From the NCBI GenBank assembly GCA_964409165.1, contig CAYPCH010000014.1, positions 1 to 42,610 of the forward strand: a stretch of 42,610 nt of DNA. The letters are read 5' to 3'. This document shows, piece after piece, positions 36,517-42,610 of this stretch. The translations under genes were made by a program, and so were the position numbers. The notes below the pieces were generated by a model. It saw nothing but the letters and a program-made list of their open reading frames with translations, ran no database searches and had not been told where the DNA came from. This DNA comes from CAYPCH01 sp964409165. GTDB lineage: Bacteria; Bacillota; Clostridia; Acetivibrionales; Acetivibrionaceae. Position 1 is the stretch's first letter; the number at the start of each line of letters is the position of its first letter.

Positions 36517-38904
36517 TTATCTGAGTTGTGCCTCCAGATTGTTCTTCAACCCATCCAGCACTTTTGCCATTGCCTTGCTTACATCCTCATCTGTCAACGT
36601 CCTGTCAGAAGCCCTAAAGGTTATCGAGTAAGCTACACTCTTCATTCCCTCGGGAACCTGTTTGCCTTTATAAACATCAAACAACTTAATGTCTTCAAGT
36701 ATTTTTCCTGCTCTTTGTTTTATAATATCCTCAATTTGTTTTACCATTACCTCTTCTTTGACAAGCATGGCTATATCCCTTGTAACGGCAGGGAATTTAG
36801 GAAGAGGCGTATAATGCGACATAAGCGAAGAGGTACTTACAAGCTTCTCAATTTCAAGGACACCCACATAAGTACTTTCAGGAACCTCAAATTTTTCCGC
36901 AACTTCAGGGTGAACTTCTCCTATTATGCCCACACTTTCTCCCTTTATTATTACCTCTGCTGTCCTACCGGGATGGAACAATGGGTCATCCTTCTTCTGT
37001 ACAAATTCATACTCTTTTATGCCAAGCCTTAATAAAAGCTCTTCTGCTATTCCCTTTAAATCATAGAAGTCCTGATTGCCGTAAAGTCCTAATGTCAGTA
37101 TCGGTTTTTCACAGGGAAGTTCCGTTAATGGCAGACTCTTAGGAAGATAAACATACGACATTTCAAAAAGCCTTACCTCTTCAACCCTTCTGCTGTAATT
37201 GGTGCTTATAACCTCAAGCATATCTGGAATTGTCGTAGTTCTCATTATACTGTAATCCTCACCTAAAGGATTTGAAATAACAACAGCTTTTCTAAGTTCA
37301 CTATCCTCAGACAGGTTCATCCTGTCAAACACCTTAGGGCTTGTAAATGAATAAGTGTATATCTCATATAAACCGCAGGCAATCATTGTGTCCTTAATAA
37401 TATCCTCTATGCTTTGCTTATAGGTCTTCTTTCCAATTGTAGATGACTTTCCTGATAAAAGAGTAGATTCTATCTTGTTATAGCCATAAAATCTTGCAAC
37501 CTCTTCAGCAAGGTCAGCTTCCCTTTCAATATCGGATCTGAAGCTGGGAACCTTGACTTCCAGGCTTTTCTCGTCCACATCAAAACTCACCGACTTAAAG
37601 ATATTTATCATTTCTTTCTCCGAAACATTTGTGCCTAAGAGGTCATTAATTTTATCGGGTCTGAACTTGAGCACCCTCTCTTCAATCTTCTTCTCGTAGC
37701 AGTCGATAACTCCCTTGCACACAGTTCCTATTCCAAGTTCTTCAACAAGCTGCACCGCTCTGTCCAACGCTGCTGTAACATTTTCAACATCAAGACCCTT
37801 TTCAAAACGTCCTGATGCTTCAGTCCTCAAGCCCAGTTTCTTAGCAGTCAGCCTGACTGAAGTACCGTTAAAATTCGCCGATTCAAAGAGGATTGTCCTT
37901 GTGTCCTCTCTTACCTCTGAATTTGCTCCCCCCATAACACCAGCCACTGCTACTGGTCTTGCTTCATCTGTAATTACTAGCATGGAGGAATCAAGCTTCC
38001 TTTCCTGATCATCAAGTGTTTTAATTATTTCACCCTCCAATGCCCTTCTTACAATTATTTTCTGCCCGTTAAGATCCCTTAAATCAAAGGCGTGCATAGG
38101 CTGACCATATTCCAGCATTACATAATTGGTAATATCTACTATATTGTTTATAGGTCTGACACCTGCTGCTTTAAGCCTGTTTCTAATCCACTCGGGTGAC
38201 GATCCAATTTTTACATCCTTTACAATCCTTGCGGCATACCTCGGACATAGCTCAGGGGCTTTAATCTCTACTGATGCATATTGTGCTGCATCGTCCCCCT
38301 CCTCTTTAACCTTCAAAACCGGCTTCTTAAATTCAGTTTTGAGTGTTGCCGCAGCTTCCCTTGAAAGACCAATTATACTAAGGCAATCCGGGCGGTTGGA
38401 TGTAATCTCAAACTCAACAATGGTATCATTGAGTCCTATGACTTCTTTTATATCCTTTCCAAGCTCCAAACCGTTCTTAAGAATATATATGCCGTCCTCT
38501 GCTGCTTCCGGGCAATCTTCCTTGGTAAGTCCAAGTTCATTTATTGAACACATCATGCCATTTGACTCAATTCCTCTGAGCTTGCCCTTCGATATTTTCT
38601 TTCCATCGGGCAGAAGTGCTCCTGACAGTGCAACCGGGATATAATCTCCAACGCTTATGTTATTTGCCCCAGTAACAATCTGAATTACCTTACTTCCGAC
38701 ATCTACCTTTGAAACCTGGAGTTTGTCGGCATCGGGATGCTTCTCCAAAGTCAATATTTTGCCAACAACCACATTTTTTATGTCTTCTCCCTGAACCTCC
38801 ACTGCCTCAACCTTAGACCCTGACATAGTCATTGCATCGGCAAATTCTTTTACACCAATATTTATATCAACATAATCTTTAAGCCAGCTAATAGGTGCTT
38901 TCAT
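36517..38904 (-). CDS. pheT: Phenylalanyl-tRNA synthetase beta subunit
   Basis: 795 residues, the usual length. Domains in order: N-terminal segment, EMAP-like tRNA-binding domain (about 40-150, with KILTLEKHPDADKLQVSKVD), B3/B4 editing domain (about 205-385, including HAFDLRDL), B5 (about 400-475), catalytic-like core (about 480-670) and the C-terminal FDX-ACB anticodon-binding domain (about 700-795, starting near YTPLPKFPAVTRDIA). It forms the alpha2-beta2 enzyme with PheS and edits mischarged tyrosine. GAGAGGAG precedes the ATG. It lies 123 bases downstream of pheS, a wider gap than usual because a decayed terminator-linked repeat sits in it (38945-39004). Confidence 0.97.
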   Translation of the reverse strand: MKAPISWLKDYVDINIGVKEFADAMTMSGSKVEAVEVQGEDIKNVVVGKILTLEKHPDADKLQVSKVDVGSKVIQIVTGANNISVGDYIPVALSGALLPDGKKISKGKLRGIESNGMMCSINELGLTKEDCPEAAEDGIYILKNGLELGKDIKEVIGLNDTIVEFEITSNRPDCLSIIGLSREAAATLKTEFKKPVLKVKEEGDDAAQYASVEIKAPELCPRYAARIVKDVKIGSSPEWIRNRLKAAGVRPINNIVDITNYVMLEYGQPMHAFDLRDLNGQKIIVRRALEGEIIKTLDDQERKLDSSMLVITDEARPVAVAGVMGGANSEVREDTRTILFESANFNGTSVRLTAKKLGLRTEASGRFEKGLDVENVTAALDRAVQLVEELGIGTVCKGVIDCYEKKIEERVLKFRPDKINDLLGTNVSEKEMINIFKSVSFDVDEKSLEVKVPSFRSDIEREADLAEEVARFYGYNKIESTLLSGKSSTIGKKTYKQSIEDIIKDTMIACGLYEIYTYSFTSPKVFDRMNLSEDSELRKAVVISNPLGEDYSIMRTTTIPDMLEVISTNYSRRVEEVRLFEMSYVYLPKSLPLTELPCEKPILTLGLYGNQDFYDLKGIAEELLLRLGIKEYEFVQKKDDPLFHPGRTAEVIIKGESVGIIGEVHPEVAEKFEVPESTYVGVLEIEKLVSTSSLMSHYTPLPKFPAVTRDIAMLVKEEVMVKQIEDIIKQRAGKILEDIKLFDVYKGKQVPEGMKSVAYSITFRASDRTLTDEDVSKAMAKVLDGLKNNLEAQLR

Positions 38905-38944
38905 ATCAATACCGCTCCTCTCACATTAACAATTATTATTAAAA

Positions 38945-39004
38945 TAGAATTTCGTACCCATTAAGGACGCTCAATTTTGCCTCCTTCATTTCACTCCAAG
39001 ATGC
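38945..39004 (-). repeat. Decayed terminator-linked repeat between pheS and pheT
   Basis: On the minus strand it reads TTGAGCGTCCTTAATGGGTA where the intact copy at 15750-15788 has a TTGAGTGTCCCC...GATACTCAA stem; several changes break the pairing. The 3' module GGAGTGAAATGAAGGAGGC is retained. Loss of the hairpin would let transcription continue into pheT. Confidence 0.6.
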
Positions 39005-39027
39005 CTTGTAAAAATTACCTAAAAAAA

Positions 39028-40047
39028 TTAAAACTGTTTTAAGAATCTAATATCATTTTCGTACAGAAGTCTCATATCATCTATATTAAATCTTCCCATA
39101 GCAGTCCTTTCGACTCCAAGACCGAAGGCAAATCCGCTGTAAACCTCGGGGTCTATACCGCAAACTTCCAGAACCTTTGGATGAACCATACCGGCTCCTA
39201 ATATTTCTATCCATCCTTCGTTTTTACAAACCCTGCATCCCGAACCTCCGCATGTCCAACATGATACATCAACCTCTGCACTTGGCTCGGTAAACGGAAA
39301 ATGGTGTGGCCTTAACCTTATGTCCGTTTTATCTCCGAACAGGCTTTTTGCAAAAACCTTCAAATTGCCTATCAAATCCCCCATGGTAACACCTTTATCA
39401 ACAACCAATCCTTCCACCTGGTGAAATATAGGAGAATGAGTTGCATCAACAGCATCGGAACGATAAACCCGACCGGGACATATTATCTTGATAGGCGGTT
39501 TCTTCTTTTCCATAACCCTTATCTGTACCGGCGATGTCTGGGTTCTTAAAAGTATGTTGTCGTTTATATAAAAAGTGTCCTGAACATCCCTTGACGGGTG
39601 CTCTTTAGGTATGTTCAATGCTTCAAAGTTATAGTAGTCAAGCTCTACTTCAGGACCCTCAGCTATTTCATAGCCCATCCCAATAAAAACCTCTTTTATT
39701 TGGTCAAGCACAATGCTCAAGGGATGCTTTTTCCCCATCATCCTTCTCTTGCCTGGCATTGTCACGTCAATAACTTCACTGTTAAGCCTAATGCTCCTTT
39801 CCTTATCTGCAAGTTCTTTATTAACCCCATCTATTTTGCTTTCAATTAAAGTCCTTATTTCGTTTGCCAGTTGTCCTATAATAGGTCTTTCTTCTGGTGT
39901 AAGAGCCCCCATACCTCTTAAAACCAAAGTCAGTTCACCTTTTTTACCAAGATACTTTACCCTTATACTTTCGAGTTCCGAAATAGTTCCAACAGCAGAA
40001 AGCTCTTCTTCGGCCTTTAGTCTAATACTATTTAACTGCTCTTTCAT
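39028..40047 (-). CDS. pheS: Phenylalanyl-tRNA synthetase alpha subunit
   Basis: 339 residues, matching the family. An N-terminal coiled coil (about 1-85) that binds tRNA-Phe is followed by the class II catalytic domain, with HPSRDVQDTFY (motif 1 region), the motif 2 region RPHHFPFTEPSAEVDVSC, a CWTCGGSGCRVCKNEGW cysteine cluster and motif 3 FAFGLGVERTAM. It charges tRNA-Phe together with PheT. AAGGAGG lies nine bases before the ATG. Upstream is a T-box riboswitch, but a MITE and a second terminator-like hairpin separate it from the gene, making the leader about 500 bases long. Confidence 0.97.
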   Translation of the reverse strand: MKEQLNSIRLKAEEELSAVGTISELESIRVKYLGKKGELTLVLRGMGALTPEERPIIGQLANEIRTLIESKIDGVNKELADKERSIRLNSEVIDVTMPGKRRMMGKKHPLSIVLDQIKEVFIGMGYEIAEGPEVELDYYNFEALNIPKEHPSRDVQDTFYINDNILLRTQTSPVQIRVMEKKKPPIKIICPGRVYRSDAVDATHSPIFHQVEGLVVDKGVTMGDLIGNLKVFAKSLFGDKTDIRLRPHHFPFTEPSAEVDVSCWTCGGSGCRVCKNEGWIEILGAGMVHPKVLEVCGIDPEVYSGFAFGLGVERTAMGRFNIDDMRLLYENDIRFLKQF

Positions 40048-40086
40048 TGTTCATATCCTCCTTATATTGATTCCAATACTAGTTAA

Positions 40087-40219
40087 CTCAACTTTCCCAC
40101 AGCATTTATGGGCTCTTTGCTACTAATGTAGCATTGCTCACTGCGGTCAAAAAGTAAACTTTTTGACCTTAACTTGCGAGCAACCAGAGCCTCAAAATAC
40201 TATAGGTGAAAAAGTTGAG
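40087..40219 (+). mobile_element. MITE copy 3 (133 bp) in the pheS leader
   Basis: Same length and orientation as copy 1, with roughly ten differences. Perfect 7-bp target duplication TAGTTAA at 40080-40086 and 40220-40226. It lies 40 bases upstream of pheS, after the T-box, so it is transcribed as a long hairpin in the pheST messenger. Confidence 0.9.
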
Positions 40220-40228
40220 TAGTTAAGT

Positions 40229-40262
40229 AAAAAGCTTCAGAACATCAAGTCCCTCGCTTTTT
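40229..40262 (-). terminator. Second terminator-like hairpin downstream of the T-box
   Basis: Minus strand AAAAAGC..GGGAC / GTTCT..GCTTTTT: all five inner positions still pair through G-U wobbles, and a T-run follows. It is clearly related to the terminator of the giant gene (34415-34449). A GCCTCTTT / AAAGAGGC hairpin lies directly upstream (40263-40288). It would have to be read through, or escaped, for pheST expression. Confidence 0.55.
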
Positions 40263-40293
40263 GCCTCTTTCATTTCACTCAAAGAGGCAAAAT

Positions 40294-40556
40294 ATATAAA
40301 ACCTTCGCCCCAATAAAGGGACGAAGGTAATCTCCGCGGTACCACCCAGATTTTTATACAATTCAATATGTATAAACTCTTTACATGTGATAACGACCAC
40401 AACCGGCATCTCCTACTAGCAAAATTTGCTTTCAGGATGCAGCTCAAGAGGGAACTTCAACTGCCTTGCTTATGATAAAGATACTTTCAGCCTTCGGTAT
40501 CTTCTCTCTTATATCTGCAAATAACTGTCTACTCTGCTCTTTCATTGCCTTTATTT
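40294..40556 (-). promoter_or_regulatory. T-box riboswitch (tRNA-Phe), pheST leader
   Basis: On the minus strand: a stem I region with AGAGAGAAGATACCG and GGCTGAAAGTATC, the specifier bulge TGAAGTTCCCTCTTGAG whose codon reads TTC (Phe), the T-box sequence GGGTGGTACCGCGG (40347-40334), and a terminator ACCTTCG.CCC / GGG.CGAAGGT with T-run (40328-40296). In this class uncharged tRNA stabilises the antiterminator, so low phenylalanine raises pheST expression. All essential elements appear intact. Confidence 0.93.
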
Positions 40557-40570
40557 ATGAATTTTCATAA

Positions 40571-40599
40571 ATTATAGCACAAATCAACTTTATATACAA
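40571..40599 (-). promoter_or_regulatory. Sigma-A-type promoter of the pheST T-box transcript
   Basis: Minus strand TTGTAT (40599-40594), 17-base spacer, perfect TATAAT (40576-40571). Transcription would begin about 40564, just ahead of the T-box stem I. Confidence 0.75.
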
Positions 40600-40695
40600 T
40601 ACACAATGCTTATTTATTATTCCCTCACTTATGAAACTTATGAACAGTTATGTTATGTTTTCACCATTTCTAAAACTTTATACCCATCCCAATCG

Positions 40696-41850
40696 CTAAA
40701 TTGCGCCTATTCTTTGGAATGCCTCCTTTAATCTGGCTTCACCAATTGTAAGAGATATTCTTATATATCCTTCTCCATATTCCCCATATCCTCTTCCGGG
40801 TGCCACAACCACTCCGGTTTTTTCAAGAAGAAACGATGCAAATCCTTTAGAATCATAGCCTTTCGGAATCTTAATCCAGACATAAAAAGTTCCTTTCGGA
40901 ACCTCAAACTCATAACCTAGCCTTGATAGTTCTTCAATAGCAATACTTCTCCTCTTTTTGTATATTTCTCTCATGCCCTCAACAAAGGCATCTCCATTTT
41001 CGAGAGCTTCAATCCCGGCAACCTGAACTGCAGTAAACACACCGGAATCTATATTGTTTTTCATCTTTTTTAGCTTTGAAACAGCTTCTTTATTTCCAAC
41101 TGCAAAGCCCAATCTCCATCCGGTCATATTGTATGATTTCGAAAAGGAGTGAAACTCTACCGCTATATCCATCGCATCCCTTGCCTGAAGCAGACTTGGT
41201 GCTTTAGTGCCGTCAAAAGTAAATTCAGAATAAGCATTATCGTTACACACAACTATATCGTGCTTGATTCCGAAGTCCACCAATTGCTGATACAAACTCA
41301 AATCAGCCACAGCACCGGTAGGATTGTTGGGATAATTTACAAATAAAATTTTTGTTCTTCTGATTACTTCCCTAGGGATTATTGAAAGATCCGGATAGAA
41401 TCCGTTTTCTTTTGTCAGTGGCATTGAGTAGGGTACTCCTCCGGTAAGTGCTGTTGCAAGCTCATAAACAGGATACTGAGGGTCGGGAACCAAAGTAAAA
41501 TCCCCCTCATTGACCAATGCAAAAAATATGTGCGCAATACCCTCTTTCGAGCCTATAAGCGCTACAATTTCCGTTTCCGGGTCAAGGTCTACGCCAAACC
41601 TTTTCTTATAATGTCTCGCTACCGCCTCCCTGAACGCTATAGAGCCATCGTACTCCGGATATTGATGGTATATGGGTCTTTTTACCGCCTCAACCATCTT
41701 CTGAACCACAAAGTCAGGAGTAGCTATATCGGGATCTCCTATGCCCAGATTTATTACATCTACACCTTTTTCCAAAGCCTTTTTAATATTGTCTTCGATT
41801 TCTACAAAAAGATAGGGTGGTGCATTATCAAGACGCCTGGCTTGTTTCAT
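40696..41850 (-). CDS. dapL: LL-diaminopimelate aminotransferase (class I/II aminotransferase)
   Basis: 384-residue PLP enzyme of fold type I. The PLP lysine is Lys238 in SFSKSYNMTGWRLGFAVG; NYPNNPTGA (172-180) and an Asn-Asp-Asn-Ala-Tyr segment (203-207) hold the cofactor, and an Arg in EGYIRISL near the end binds the substrate carboxylate. The N-terminus RLDNAPPYLFVEIEDNIKKA and NLGIGDPDIATPD are characteristic of DapL, which converts tetrahydrodipicolinate directly to LL-diaminopimelate for lysine and peptidoglycan synthesis. Related aminotransferases (AlaT/AspC-like) cannot be fully excluded. GGAGG lies four bases before the ATG. It appears to be a single-gene unit. Confidence 0.88.
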   Translation of the reverse strand: MKQARRLDNAPPYLFVEIEDNIKKALEKGVDVINLGIGDPDIATPDFVVQKMVEAVKRPIYHQYPEYDGSIAFREAVARHYKKRFGVDLDPETEIVALIGSKEGIAHIFFALVNEGDFTLVPDPQYPVYELATALTGGVPYSMPLTKENGFYPDLSIIPREVIRRTKILFVNYPNNPTGAVADLSLYQQLVDFGIKHDIVVCNDNAYSEFTFDGTKAPSLLQARDAMDIAVEFHSFSKSYNMTGWRLGFAVGNKEAVSKLKKMKNNIDSGVFTAVQVAGIEALENGDAFVEGMREIYKKRRSIAIEELSRLGYEFEVPKGTFYVWIKIPKGYDSKGFASFLLEKTGVVVAPGRGYGEYGEGYIRISLTIGEARLKEAFQRIGAI

Positions 41851-41940
41851 ACTACCTCCAAAAGATCTGTTATGTTATGCCCTGTTATCTATCATATGAT
41901 ACTATCCTGTCCTTTTTTCTCTTTTTTAGCATTCACCATT

Positions 41941-41997
41941 ATTACGTAATTAGTATTACGTAATTTAATATTATGTATTTAGTATTACGTATTTAAA
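41941..41997. repeat. Four tandem ~14-bp repeats upstream of dapL
   Basis: ATTACGTAATTAGT, ATTACGTAATTTAAT, ATTATGTATTTAGT, ATTACGTATTTAAA in a row, 91 bases before the dapL start on the upstream side. The core TTACGTAA is palindromic, so repeats could be protein-binding sites or simple AT-rich slippage products. Confidence 0.7.
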
Positions 41998-42093
41998 AGA
42001 TAGTATTTGTTTATATAAATATGATTATAAAATTCTGTTATGCGTAAATACTATATCAATATACTAAACCAGATGTAGCGCAAAATAATTCAA

Positions 42094-42285
42094 TTATTCC
42101 AGTACTTTAAAGCTAATAACCTTATCTGCCCTAATATATTCAGCATTTCCTTTGTTTTTAAGCTCAATCCATCCATCCTTATAATTGGTAACCACACCAA
42201 CCACACCGCCGAACAACCTTGCCCATGTCGATAAATGTAATTTAATCCGTTTACCCATAAATTGTGATATACAGCTATCTACCAC
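42094..42285 (-). CDS. Small Sm-like beta-barrel protein, unknown function
   Basis: About 63 residues. The core (MGKRIKLHLST...GGVVGVVTNYKDGWIELKNKG..EYIRADKVISFKVLE) has the strand pattern of small SH3/Sm-like barrels found in many Clostridia (DUF6897-like), with GVV and WIEL strands and an ending in IxxFKVLE. Function is not known. I use the GTG at 42285 because GGTGGG lies seven bases upstream; a longer frame starting TTG at 42318 has no ribosome site, and the internal ATG would leave just the core. It precedes dapL on the same strand by about 240 bases, so co-transcription is uncertain. Confidence 0.62.
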   Translation of the reverse strand: MVDSCISQFMGKRIKLHLSTWARLFGGVVGVVTNYKDGWIELKNKGNAEYIRADKVISFKVLE

Positions 42286-42318
42286 ACTAAACCCACCCTT
42301 CAAAACACTCATTTGCAA

Positions 42319-42536
42319 AAGCTACTTTACATTATAATTATTACAAACCTCTATATGCTTATTCTATCATTTATACATGCAAAATAAAACATGTTTTAAA
42401 GATATCACGGCAAAATCGTGAATAATCGCTAAAAATAACGCATCAAAAAAACAACGTCAATTGGTAGTTAATGAAGTACTTAATATCTCTATTAATCCAT
42501 CCCCTTGAAAATGTCTTTTATTAGCTATAAGAAATC
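42319..42536. other. Intergenic gap, nothing assigned
   Basis: AT-rich, with a short CACG/CGTG hairpin near 42400. I see no gene, RNA or repeat matching the other families. Confidence 0.5.
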
Positions 42537-42610
42537 TTAATTTCCTATTACAGCATTTTGATCATCATAAAGAGTGCCGTTCACAGTCACTTCGATAACA
42601 TCGAAGTTGT
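42537..42610 (-). CDS. C-terminal end of an unidentified gene (runs off the window)
   Basis: The only open minus-strand frame at the edge, reading NFDVIEVTVNGTLYDDQNAV then IGN and a TAA at 42539-42537. The residue mix looks like real protein, but 24 codons are too few to name it. Confidence 0.4.
   Translation of the reverse strand, partial: NFDVIEVTVNGTLYDDQNAVIGN

Overview
The window looks like chromosomal DNA from an anaerobic, Gram-positive, low-GC Clostridia species, probably near the cellulolytic Acetivibrio/Ruminiclostridium group. That placement is inferred from AT-rich sequence, strong GGAGG-type ribosome sites, S-layer-homology (SLH) surface proteins, a phenylalanine T-box in front of pheST, an LL-diaminopimelate aminotransferase and the split threonine/serine exporter pair. 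I saw no rRNA, tRNA, CRISPR array or prophage.

Layout. 52-1624: a complete ISL3-family insertion sequence with 21-bp inverted ends and a perfect 8-bp target duplication. 1829-8602 (all minus): a sensor histidine kinase, a YtxH-like protein, a receiver-plus-XRE response regulator, and a second, divergent type IIA topoisomerase pair (B then A in transcription order). 8603-13957: an unrecognised small protein, the two-part ThrE exporter, a LysM-CAP secreted protein and an L,D-transpeptidase-like lipoprotein. The divergent gaps here carry small palindromic repeats and a 100-bp tandem hairpin. 13958-18849: a Na/phosphate cotransporter with a PhoU-like tail, convergent with two tandem paralogous histidine kinases of the same type as the first. 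18850-20031: a 1.2-kb gene-free leader with two inverted copies of a 133-bp MITE and, between them, a candidate structured RNA. 20032-34395: one 4,787-residue secreted giant made of about 35 copies of an unfamiliar ~108-residue repeat, 8 BIG2 (Ig-like) domains and 3 SLH domains. 34543-36342 (minus): an SLH-anchored PHP-domain protein, convergent with the giant. 36517-40599 (minus): pheS-pheT behind a T-box, with a third MITE and a second terminator-like hairpin lodged between T-box and pheS. 40696-42610 (minus): dapL, a small Sm-like protein and the tail of another gene.

How it works together. The strongest theme is the cell surface: a giant SLH-anchored fibre, an SLH-anchored predicted hydrolase, a CAP protein and an L,D-transpeptidase-like enzyme, with three related membrane histidine kinases nearby. 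The second theme is non-coding structure: a MITE family with 7-bp target duplications, a terminator-linked repeat at six or more sites, a palindrome in three successive divergent promoter gaps, and hairpin-rich leaders. Whether the kinases control the surface genes is conjecture; nothing in the sequence proves it.
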